Shown here in pieces: positions 56,955-64,000 of a stretch of DNA of 64,000 nt. This DNA is from Paraburkholderia phenoliruptrix (lineage in GTDB: Bacteria; Pseudomonadota; Gammaproteobacteria; Burkholderiales; Burkholderiaceae), in the NCBI RefSeq assembly GCF_019511605.1, contig NZ_JAEUAV010000031.1, positions 24,036 to 88,035 of the forward strand. Direction: 5' to 3'. Under the pieces are notes generated by a model. That model was given only the letters and a program-made list of their open reading frames with translations, searched no databases and had not been told where the DNA came from. The position numbers and the translations under genes are program-made. The number at the start of each line of letters is the position of its first letter. Position 1 is the stretch's first letter.

Positions 56955-58124
56955 ATGAAAAAGTCGCTTCTCGCTCTCGCAGCACTGGGCGCATTCGCAG
57001 GCGTCGCACATGCTCAGAGCAGCGTGACCCTGTACGGTATCATTGACGAAGGCTTCAACATCAACACCAATTCCGGTGGCAAGCACCTGTACAACCTGTC
57101 CAGCGGCGTGATGCAAGGCTCGCGTTTCGGCCTGCGTGGCACGGAAGATCTGGGCGGCGGTCTGAAGGCGCTGTTTGTGTTGGAAAACGGCTTTGACGTC
57201 AACAACGGCAAGCTGGGTCAAGGCGGCCTGATGTTCGGTCGTCAGGCTTACGTCGGTCTGTCGAGCCAGTTCGGTACGGTCACGCTGGGTCGCCAGTACG
57301 ACTCCGTCGTCGACTACGTCGGTCCGCTGGAAGCCGGCGACCAGTGGGGCGGCTACATCGCTGCTCACCCGGGCGACATCGACAACTTCAACAACGCATA
57401 CCGTACCAACAACACGGTCAAGTACACGAGCGCGGATTACGGCGGCCTGAAGTTCGGCGGCACGTACAGCTTCGGCGGCGTTGCAGGCAACTTCTCGTCG
57501 AACCAGATCTGGTCGTTGGGCGCTGGCTACAACAACGGTCCGCTGGTGTTGGGCGTCGGCTACTTGAACGCACGTACGCCGGCAGCTTCGGGCGGCCTGT
57601 TCAACAACGGCGGCACGGCAGCTACGCCGGCTGGCGCAGTGACCTCGCCGGTCTACGCTGGCTTCGCATCGGCTAACACGTACCAGGTTATCGGTGCAGG
57701 CGGCGCATACACGTTCGGCGCAGCAACGCTCGGCCTGACGTACTCGAACATCCGCTTCGCAAACCTGGGCGCTTCGTACGCATCGCCGTTCAAGGGCCAA
57801 ACGGCTACGTTCAACAACGCGGAAGTCAACTTCAAGTACCAGTTGACCCCGGCATTGCTGGTCGGCGCAGCGTATGACTACACGCGCGGCTCGGAAATCA
57901 ACGGCAACTCGCGCGCTCAGTACCACCAGGGCGCAGTTGGCGTGGACTACTTCCTGTCCAAGCGTACCGACGTCTACGTGATCGGTGTGTATCAGCACGC
58001 TACGGGCGAAACCGTGAACGCGGCTGGCGCGACGGTTGCAGCTACGGCTGGCATCAACGGCCTGACGGGCTCGTCGAACCAGAACCAGCTGGCAGCGCGC
58101 GTCGGTATCCGCCACAAGTTCTAA
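56955..58124 (+). CDS. Gram-negative outer-membrane porin (OmpC-like, Burkholderia type)
   Basis: A 389-residue trimeric beta-barrel porin: signal peptide MKKSLLALAALGAFAGVAHA cut after residue 20, mature start QSSVTLYGIIDEG, the GLRGTEDLGGGLKA block, constriction-loop region near PLEAGDQWGGY, and C-terminal phenylalanine (RVGIRHKF) as needed for Bam insertion. The start at 56955 is set by the signal peptide and GGAGA. Codon use is the strongly biased type of very highly expressed genes, and the gene has its own promoter and terminator. Confidence 0.95.
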   Translation: MKKSLLALAALGAFAGVAHAQSSVTLYGIIDEGFNINTNSGGKHLYNLSSGVMQGSRFGLRGTEDLGGGLKALFVLENGFDVNNGKLGQGGLMFGRQAYVGLSSQFGTVTLGRQYDSVVDYVGPLEAGDQWGGYIAAHPGDIDNFNNAYRTNNTVKYTSADYGGLKFGGTYSFGGVAGNFSSNQIWSLGAGYNNGPLVLGVGYLNARTPAASGGLFNNGGTAATPAGAVTSPVYAGFASANTYQVIGAGGAYTFGAATLGLTYSNIRFANLGASYASPFKGQTATFNNAEVNFKYQLTPALLVGAAYDYTRGSEINGNSRAQYHQGAVGVDYFLSKRTDVYVIGVYQHATGETVNAAGATVAATAGINGLTGSSNQNQLAARVGIRHKF

Positions 58125-58150
58125 TAAGTCGTAAAAACGCTGTTTGCCTC

Positions 58151-58176
58151 AAAGGCGCCTTCGGGCGCCTTTTTTT
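58151..58176 (+). terminator. Rho-independent terminator after the porin
   Basis: 9-bp stem aaaggcgcc / ggcgccttt closed by a ttcg tetraloop and followed by T, 26 bp after the stop. Confidence 0.95.
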
Positions 58177-58233
58177 ATGCACGTGCGCGGCAGCAGTTGC
58201 GCGAGGTCGGTTGCGCCCGGCGGAGCGCATGCA

Positions 58234-58270
58234 AGAAGGCCCGGCTGACTTGTGGTCGGCCGGGCCTTCT
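58234..58270. other. 12-bp inverted repeat in the porin-fadD convergent gap
   Basis: Arms agaaggcccggc / gccgggccttct with a 13-base loop. It is about 70 bp past the acyl-CoA ligase stop on the minus strand but has no T run; possibly a weak terminator for that gene. Confidence 0.5.
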
Positions 58271-58341
58271 GTCTTTTGTGTCTGGTTCGGGGATGCGCGT
58301 TACAGTGCGTCGGCGCTAACGGCGAAGTTAAAACGCGTGAC

Positions 58342-60015
58342 TCATGCCCGACCGTCGCGCAGTTCGCGGCGCAAGATCTTGCCGACATTGCTCTTTGGCA
58401 GCTCGGTGCGGAATTCGACGATCTTCGGCCGCTTATAGCCTGTGAGCTGTTGCTTGCAGTAAGCGAGGATGTCGGCGTCGGTCAGCGCTTGATCCTTTTT
58501 GACGACGAACAACTTCACGGCCTCGCCCGAATGCTGATCGGGCACTCCCACGGCCGCGACCTCGAATACGCCTGGAAGCCTGGCGACGACGTCTTCAATT
58601 TCGTTCGGATACACGTTGAAGCCGGAAACCAGAATCATGTCCTTCTTGCGGTCGACGATCTTCACGAAACCTTGTTCGTTCATCAAGCCCACGTCGCCCG
58701 ACTTGAAAAAGCCGTCCGGTGTCATGACTTTCGCCGTTTCTTCCGGCCTGTTCCAGTAACCCGCCATGACTTGCGGGCCGCGAATGCAGATTTCACCGGC
58801 CTGCCCGAGGGGCACTTCATTGCCTTCGTCGTCGCGGATCGAGATTTCCGTCGACGGCAGCGGCAAGCCTATCGTGCCGCTATATTCCGTCACCGTCACC
58901 GGATTGCAGGTCACGCATGGCGAGGTTTCGGACAGGCCATAGCCCTCGATGATCGGCGTCTTCGTATGCTCGAACCAGCGCTTCGCGACCGCTTCCTGGA
59001 CGGCCATGCCGCCGCCGTTGGCCGCGATCAGTTTCGAGAAGTCGAGCTTGTGGAAGTCAGGGCTGTTCAACAATGCGTTGTAAAGCGTGTTGACGGCCGG
59101 GATCGTCGTGATTGCATAGCCTTGCAGCGCCTTGATCATGCCGGGGATATCGCGCGGATTCGGGATCAGCACGCCTAGCCCTCCGGTGCGGATCGTCAGC
59201 AGTCCACACACGGTCAGCGCAAACACGTGATACAGCGGCAGCGCGACAACGGTGATGAACTGCCCGATGTCCGTGCGATTTGCGCGGGCCGGATTGAGCC
59301 AGACTTCGGATTGCAGCACGTTCGCGATCAGATTGCGGTGCAGTAACGTGGCACCTTTCGCGACGCCGGTCGTGCCGCCGGTGTACTGCAGGAACGCGAC
59401 GTCGTCAGGGCCCTGCTCGACCGGTCTGAAATTCTGGCCTTCGCCTTGCGCGATGGCAGTGTTGAATTTGACGTGGCCGGGCAAACTCCACGCCGGCACC
59501 ATCTTCTTCACCCGGCGCACGACGAAGTTGACAATGGTGCCCTTGAGCCCCATCAGATCGCCCATGGTGGCGACCAGCACGTGCTTGAGCGCGGTGTTGC
59601 GCACGATTGCCTGCAGCGTGACGGCGAAATTTTCCAGCAGGATGATGGCTTCCGCGCCACTGTCTTTTAACTGATGCTCGAGCTCACGCGGCGTATAAAG
59701 CGGGTTCACGTTCACGACCACATAGCCCGCGCGCAGAATCGCTGCAATGGCGACCGGATATTGCAGAACATTCGGCATCATGATCGCGATGCGAGCGCCA
59801 CGCGCAAGGCCCTTCGACTGAAACCATGCAGCCAGCTTCCTTGAAAGCGCGTCCATTTCGCCGTAGGTGATCGCCGCTCCCATGCACACGAACGCAGGCT
59901 TGTCGCGATGCTCGCGGAATGCCTCCTCGAGCAGTTCGGCGAGCGACGAATAACGAGATGGGTCGATCTCTGCGGGAACGCCGGGCGGGTAAGATTTCAG
60001 CCAGAATTTATCCAA
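58342..60015 (-). CDS. fadD: Long-chain fatty acid--CoA ligase
   Basis: A 557-residue AMP-forming acyl-CoA synthetase. The AMP/ATP motif is YTGGTTGVAKGA; GYGLSETSPCVTCNP and KDMILVSGFNVYPNEIEDV are the A5 and linker motifs, and the C-terminal catalytic Lys lies in GKILRREL. It activates fatty acids for beta-oxidation; chain-length preference is inferred from family. The start is TTG at 60015 with GGAG about 8 bases upstream. Confidence 0.9.
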   Translation of the reverse strand: MDKFWLKSYPPGVPAEIDPSRYSSLAELLEEAFREHRDKPAFVCMGAAITYGEMDALSRKLAAWFQSKGLARGARIAIMMPNVLQYPVAIAAILRAGYVVVNVNPLYTPRELEHQLKDSGAEAIILLENFAVTLQAIVRNTALKHVLVATMGDLMGLKGTIVNFVVRRVKKMVPAWSLPGHVKFNTAIAQGEGQNFRPVEQGPDDVAFLQYTGGTTGVAKGATLLHRNLIANVLQSEVWLNPARANRTDIGQFITVVALPLYHVFALTVCGLLTIRTGGLGVLIPNPRDIPGMIKALQGYAITTIPAVNTLYNALLNSPDFHKLDFSKLIAANGGGMAVQEAVAKRWFEHTKTPIIEGYGLSETSPCVTCNPVTVTEYSGTIGLPLPSTEISIRDDEGNEVPLGQAGEICIRGPQVMAGYWNRPEETAKVMTPDGFFKSGDVGLMNEQGFVKIVDRKKDMILVSGFNVYPNEIEDVVARLPGVFEVAAVGVPDQHSGEAVKLFVVKKDQALTDADILAYCKQQLTGYKRPKIVEFRTELPKSNVGKILRRELRDGRA

Positions 60016-60171
60016 TGCCGCGTCTCCTTCTTTATTTTCGAATGGTCGTGCTAAAAACGCATCGTAGCATGGGCACCTCTGCGGTATTCGCGAAAAACGA
60101 CTCGGTTAGACTGCCGCCTCGAACCTCGAGACGGCTTGCCGGTGAGGCTTGCGCTGCGTAAGGCGGGCGCG

Positions 60172-62250
60172 TCAGACCCGCTCCACTTCGACGAGACAGT
60201 CGTAGAAAGTTGCAGAGCCGCCCAGATCCGTGAGCGCCTGGCTGGTAACCTCATTTGCATTACGGCCATCGGGCGCAAGCTTTTTCCACCAGATCGACAG
60301 ACCGACTACGAGGCCCTGGCGCGCGCGGTCGGTAACGCGAGCACGTGCCTGCATCGAACCGCGGTCGTTGAAGATGCGTACCGTGACGCCGTCGACTATG
60401 CCCCGCGCCTCGGCATCCGCTGGATGAATGTCGAGATGCGGCTCGCCCTCTGTCGACCGCAGACTTTCGACGTTGACAAAGGTGCTGTTCAGGAAGTTGC
60501 GCGCGGGCGGCGAGATCATCGCGAGCGGATAGCGCGCGGCAAGTTCGGGCGCAAACTCGGCAGACTCGTAGGGCGGCAGATAGTCCGGCAGCGGGTCGAG
60601 GCCTTCCTGCGCGAGCCTTTCGCTGTAAAACTCGCATTTACCTGACGGCGTATGGAAGCCGCCCTCGGCGAACGGAGCGTCGGGCAGCTTGAGCTTTACC
60701 CAGCCAGCCTGTTTGAGCTGCTCCCAGTCCGCTCCGTCAAGCGTGCTGTCTTGCCAGCGGAACGCGTTGCGCGCCACGTCTTCGTCGCTTTCGAAGAGTG
60801 CGGGCTCGTGAAGCGCCATGTGGCGCGCCAGACCGCGAAAGATCTCGGTATTCGGACGTGCGTCGCCCACCGGCGGTATCGCAGGCAAGTTCACCATGAC
60901 GTGCGTGTGGCCGTACGACTTGTGCACGTCGAGATGCTCGAGCTGCGTCGTGGCCGGCAGCAGCAGGTCGGCGTAATCGGCGGTATCTGTCTGGAAATGT
61001 TCGAGCACGATGGCGAACAGGTCTTCGCGCGCGAAGCCTGCCGCCACGCGCTCCGAATCAGGCGCGACCGCGACCGGATTGGAGTTGTACACGACAATCG
61101 CCTCGATTTTGGGCCCGAACCTGGCGTCGCCCGGATGCAAGAGCGCATCTCCAATTGCATTCATGTTGATCACGCGGCTCGGCTTCGCCGGCCAGCCCGG
61201 CATCAGGTCGGGGCGCTGCAACGCGTGCGAATCGACCGGCGTCCAGCCGGACGACGACAGCAAAGCGCCGCCCGCGCGTTCACGCCATGCGCCGGTGAGC
61301 GAGGGCAGGCACGCAATGGCGCGCACTGCGTTCCCGCCGCCGCGTACTCTCTGCAGACCATAATTCAGGCGAATCGCCGCCTTCTTGGTACTGCCGTAAA
61401 GCCGTGCAAGGTCGACGATAACCTGTTCGTCTATGCCGCAGATTTCGGCCACACGCGCTGGCGGATAAGCGAGCGCGCGCTCTTTGAGCTCGGCGAAACC
61501 CAGTGTGTGCGCGGCTATGTAAGCGTGATCCAGCCGATCTTCTGAAATCAGCACGTTCATCATGCCGAGCGCCAATGCGCCATCAGTCCCCGGCTTTAGC
61601 GCAATATGCTGATGACATTTCTCCGCGGTCAACGAGCGGTAGGGATCAATTGCAATGAGGCGCGCGCCGCGACGTTTGGCCTGCTGCGCCCGCGTCCAGA
61701 AATGAAGGTTCGACGCGATGGGGTTGGAGCCCCAGATGAGAATCACCTCGCTTTCCTCGAAAAACTCGGTGAGCATGCCGAGGCTCGCGCCATAGGTATA
61801 TTTCAGACCGGCGGCGCCGGCTGCCGCGCAGATCGTGCGGTCCAGTTGGGAGGCGCCCAGCTTGTGAAAGAACCGTTGCGCGATGCTGTCGCCCTGAACG
61901 AGCCCCATCGTGCCGGCGTAGCTGTAGGGCAGAATTGCTTCCGGCGCGCGCCGCACGATTTCCGCGAGGCGCGATGCGCCCAGTTCCAACGCTTCTTCCC
62001 AACTGATCGGCTGGAAGCGGCCCTCGCCTTTCGGACCGATCCGCTTCATCGGCGTCGTCACACGTTGCGGATGATGCACCCGTTCCGCATAGCGGCTGAC
62101 TTTGGTACACAACGCGCCCTGTGTCGGAGGATGCGCCGGGTCCGCGGCGACTTTGATCACGCGGCCGCTCTCAACCGTTACTTTCATGGCGCAGGTGTCG
62201 GGGCAGTCATGCGGACAAACCGCGCGGGCGAATTCAGTCGGAGCGTTCAT
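60172..62250 (-). CDS. Molybdopterin (bis-MGD) oxidoreductase, DMSO-reductase family
   Basis: A 692-residue cytoplasmic enzyme. A 4Fe-4S site is formed by Cys12, Cys16, Cys20 and Cys48 (VCPHDCPDTC ... GALCTK); the likely Mo ligand is Cys141 in LDRTICAAAG. Bis-MGD binding segments include LIWGSNPIASN and the C-terminal molydop-binding domain (LDIHPADAEARGIVDG). No Tat signal, and no partner iron-sulfur or membrane subunits nearby, so substrate and electron acceptor are unknown; formate dehydrogenase-like labels are only family guesses. It is divergent from the M20 gene. The start MNAPTEF fits the first Cys motif. Confidence 0.85.
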   Translation of the reverse strand: MNAPTEFARAVCPHDCPDTCAMKVTVESGRVIKVAADPAHPPTQGALCTKVSRYAERVHHPQRVTTPMKRIGPKGEGRFQPISWEEALELGASRLAEIVRRAPEAILPYSYAGTMGLVQGDSIAQRFFHKLGASQLDRTICAAAGAAGLKYTYGASLGMLTEFFEESEVILIWGSNPIASNLHFWTRAQQAKRRGARLIAIDPYRSLTAEKCHQHIALKPGTDGALALGMMNVLISEDRLDHAYIAAHTLGFAELKERALAYPPARVAEICGIDEQVIVDLARLYGSTKKAAIRLNYGLQRVRGGGNAVRAIACLPSLTGAWRERAGGALLSSSGWTPVDSHALQRPDLMPGWPAKPSRVINMNAIGDALLHPGDARFGPKIEAIVVYNSNPVAVAPDSERVAAGFAREDLFAIVLEHFQTDTADYADLLLPATTQLEHLDVHKSYGHTHVMVNLPAIPPVGDARPNTEIFRGLARHMALHEPALFESDEDVARNAFRWQDSTLDGADWEQLKQAGWVKLKLPDAPFAEGGFHTPSGKCEFYSERLAQEGLDPLPDYLPPYESAEFAPELAARYPLAMISPPARNFLNSTFVNVESLRSTEGEPHLDIHPADAEARGIVDGVTVRIFNDRGSMQARARVTDRARQGLVVGLSIWWKKLAPDGRNANEVTSQALTDLGGSATFYDCLVEVERV

Positions 62251-62443
62251 GGGGTAACCATTCAGGGGACGGGTGAGCTGGGCGCAACGCCGGATTCTAT
62301 TACGGCCGCCGACACTTGCCTGCATGCTGCCGCCAAAAAGCCTTCGGCGTAGAATCGTTACGACTGCGTTCGGGCGCATTGCGGCCCGAGCGATTCCACG
62401 CGATTCCAGGCAAGTCAAAGCGCAAGCGCATCGGCACTCCATT

Positions 62444-63640
62444 ATGAAACTTATCCCCGAAATCCAGGCTGCTCACGGAGAAATCCAGACTCTTCGACGA
62501 ACGATCCACGCTCATCCCGAACTACGTTACGAGGAAACTGCGACAGCTGATCTGGTCGCGAGAACGCTCCAGTCGTGGGGCATTGAAACTTACCGCGGAT
62601 TCGGTAAAACAGGCGTTGTCGGCGTGCTCAAGCGCGGCAATGGCACACGCTCAATCGGTCTGCGCGCCGACATGGACGCATTGCCGATTCAGGAACTCAA
62701 CGGCTTCGAACATCGATCGAAAAACGACGGAAAAATGCACGCGTGCGGTCACGATGGACACACGGCGATGCTCCTCGGCGCAGCCCGGCATCTCGCGAAA
62801 AACGGCGATTTCGACGGCACGATCGTGTTCATTTTTCAGCCGGCCGAAGAAGGCGGCGCCGGCGCACAGGCCATGATCGAAGACGGCCTCTTCGAAAAGT
62901 TTCCAGTGGATGCCGTGTTCGGCATTCACAATTGGCCGGGGATGCCCGCAGGCCAGTTCGGAGTGACTGAAGGTCCGATCATGGCGTCTAGCAACGAGTT
63001 CCGCATCGACATCAAAGGCGTCGGCTCGCACGCCGCGTTACCGCATAACGGACGCGATCCGGTATTTGCCGCGGTGCAGATCGCGAATGGATTGCAGGGC
63101 ATCATCACGCGAAACAAGAAGCCGCTCGACACCGCCGTGCTTTCGATCACGCAGATCCATGCCGGCGACGCAGTCAACGTCGTTCCAGACGACGCGTGGA
63201 TTGCCGGCACCGTGCGGACTTTTACGACTGAAACGCTCGACCTGATTGAAGCGCGCATGCGCAAGATCGCTGAAAGCACGGCGGATGCTTACGATTGCAC
63301 GGTCGACGTCCACTTTCACAGAAACTATCCGCCGACGATCAACCGCAGTGAAGAAACGCGCTTCGCGGCTACCGTCATGAAAGAAGTGGTGGGCGCTGAG
63401 AACGTGAATGACTCCGTGGAACCCACGATGGGCGCGGAGGACTTTTCGTTTATGTTGCTCGCGAAGCCTGGCTGCTATGCGTTCCTTGGTAATGGCGATG
63501 GTGGCCACCGCGACGCCGGTCACGGTGCCGGCCCCTGCATGCTGCATAACGCCAGTTATGATTTCAACGATGAGTTGCTGCCCATCGGTTCGACGTACTG
63601 GGTCCGACTTGCGCAGCGCTTTTTGGCGGCTCAGGGGTAG
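62444..63640 (+). CDS. M20-family amidohydrolase (hippurate hydrolase-like)
   Basis: A 398-residue metal-dependent amidohydrolase of peptidase family M20D. The metal-site motif HACGHDGHTAML holds Cys101, His103 and His106; the catalytic glutamates are Glu135 and Glu136 in QPAEEGG. The dimerisation (lid) domain is ~180-290. Relatives hydrolyse N-acyl amino acids such as hippurate or IAA conjugates; the substrate is not decidable here. The start at 62444 is the family start. Confidence 0.9.
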   Translation: MKLIPEIQAAHGEIQTLRRTIHAHPELRYEETATADLVARTLQSWGIETYRGFGKTGVVGVLKRGNGTRSIGLRADMDALPIQELNGFEHRSKNDGKMHACGHDGHTAMLLGAARHLAKNGDFDGTIVFIFQPAEEGGAGAQAMIEDGLFEKFPVDAVFGIHNWPGMPAGQFGVTEGPIMASSNEFRIDIKGVGSHAALPHNGRDPVFAAVQIANGLQGIITRNKKPLDTAVLSITQIHAGDAVNVVPDDAWIAGTVRTFTTETLDLIEARMRKIAESTADAYDCTVDVHFHRNYPPTINRSEETRFAATVMKEVVGAENVNDSVEPTMGAEDFSFMLLAKPGCYAFLGNGDGGHRDAGHGAGPCMLHNASYDFNDELLPIGSTYWVRLAQRFLAAQG

Positions 63641-63895
63641 GACATACCGTGAAGTGCACGGTCGGTAGCGTGGTGCTTTGTCCGTTCGTTGTTTTGGGGG
63701 GCTAGGCGGCGTAGATGTTCTGCTTTGATCCGCCGCCGAGCCGAAGGAATTGTGTGGGAGTCGAGGGGGGACTGCTTTTCGGGGCTGACGGGGTGCGCGC
63801 GTGCGCTGCGCATTGAAGGGAAGTTAGCGGTGTCCGACGCGGCTTGGTGGTGTGTGCCCCGCCGCTCCGCCGACGTTTTTCTCCCGCGTAAACGC
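63641..63895. other. Intergenic region before the rRNA operon end
   Basis: Between the M20 gene and the 5S terminator hairpin; no gene-like frame, a few G-rich runs. Nothing else recognised. Confidence 0.5.
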
Positions 63896-63926
63896 CGCAA
63901 CCCCACCTTTGCGGGGTGGGGTTGCG
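63896..63926 (-). terminator. Hairpin downstream of the 5S rRNA
   Basis: 12-bp perfect stem cgcaaccccacc / ggtggggttgcg, 7-base loop, followed on the minus strand by gcgttta, a short T run. It lies 15 bp past the 5S end and probably terminates the rRNA operon. Confidence 0.75.
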
Positions 63927-63940
63927 GTCACTGCTGGGGA

Positions 63941-64000
63941 GCCTGACGATTACCTACTTTCACACGGGTAATCCGCACTATCATCGGCGTGGAGTCGTTT
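63941..64000 (-). rRNA. rrf: 5S rRNA, 3' part (continues beyond window)
   Basis: The minus strand from the window edge reads aaacgactccacgccgatga, then the typical beta-proteobacterial 5S 3' half (gtgcggattacccgtg, then gaaagtaggtaatcgtc) ending near 63941. About the last 60 bases of the ~115-base gene are present. The operon would run leftward into this window's end, so 23S and 16S genes lie beyond 64000. Confidence 0.92.

Overview
The window looks like the main chromosome of a Burkholderia sensu lato species, most likely Paraburkholderia. The DNA is GC-rich with strong codon bias. Several products are typical of the group: a Paraburkholderia-type OmpC porin, a Burkholderia-type PfkB nucleoside kinase, an Ala/Lys-rich histone H1-like protein and a CNP1-family lipoprotein. 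The gene order secA - dciA - lpxC - peroxiredoxin - ftsZ...mraZ also fits. Nearly everything is conserved core genome. I see no insertion sequence, prophage, CRISPR array, toxin-antitoxin pair or defence island.

Layout. 1-3.8 kb: end of a DUF3426 protein, thiol peroxidase, nucleoside kinase, glycine-zipper lipoprotein and the H1-like protein. 3.9-9.3 kb: the class Ia ribonucleotide reductase genes nrdA and nrdB, separated by an unusually long spacer. They lie behind a compact control region with five DnaA-box-like 9-mers repeated every 12 bp, two NrdR boxes 31 bp apart and a sigma70-like promoter. 9.4-17.5 kb: ampD, a PP0621-family gene, ypjD, ffh, hpt, marC, proS, rppH and a CNP1-like lipoprotein. 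17.8-22.4 kb: proB, obgE, rpmA and rplU, then ispB and tRNA-Pro(CGG). 22.5-30.2 kb: a CorC/HlyC-type membrane protein, a pilus assembly trio (ATPase, inner-membrane platform, prepilin peptidase) joined to coaE, then zapD, yacG and mutT. 30.2-35.3 kb: a DUF815 ATPase, argJ and secA.

35.6-55.7 kb holds dciA (replicative helicase loader), lpxC, a Prx5-type peroxiredoxin and a complete division and cell wall (dcw) cluster. In transcription order this is mraZ-rsmH-ftsL-ftsI-murE-murF-mraY-murD-ftsW-murG-murC-ddlB-ftsQ-ftsA-ftsZ. Many neighbours share a 4-bp ATGA stop/start overlap, which suggests translational coupling. Its promoter overlaps four 10-bp direct repeats that look like MraZ-binding sites. 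56-63.6 kb: coq7, a major porin with its own promoter and terminator, an acyl-CoA ligase, a molybdopterin oxidoreductase and an M20 amidohydrolase. The window ends inside the 3' end of a 5S rRNA on the minus strand, so an rRNA operon lies just beyond.

The main functional theme is growth and cell-cycle machinery: dNTP supply, peptidoglycan and lipid A synthesis, division, protein export and translation. The most interesting non-coding signals are regulatory: the DnaA/NrdR control region of nrdAB, the inverted repeat before nrdB, the MraZ repeats, the dyad on the porin promoter and a nested inverted-repeat structure downstream of coq7. I found no convincing wholly new multi-gene system.
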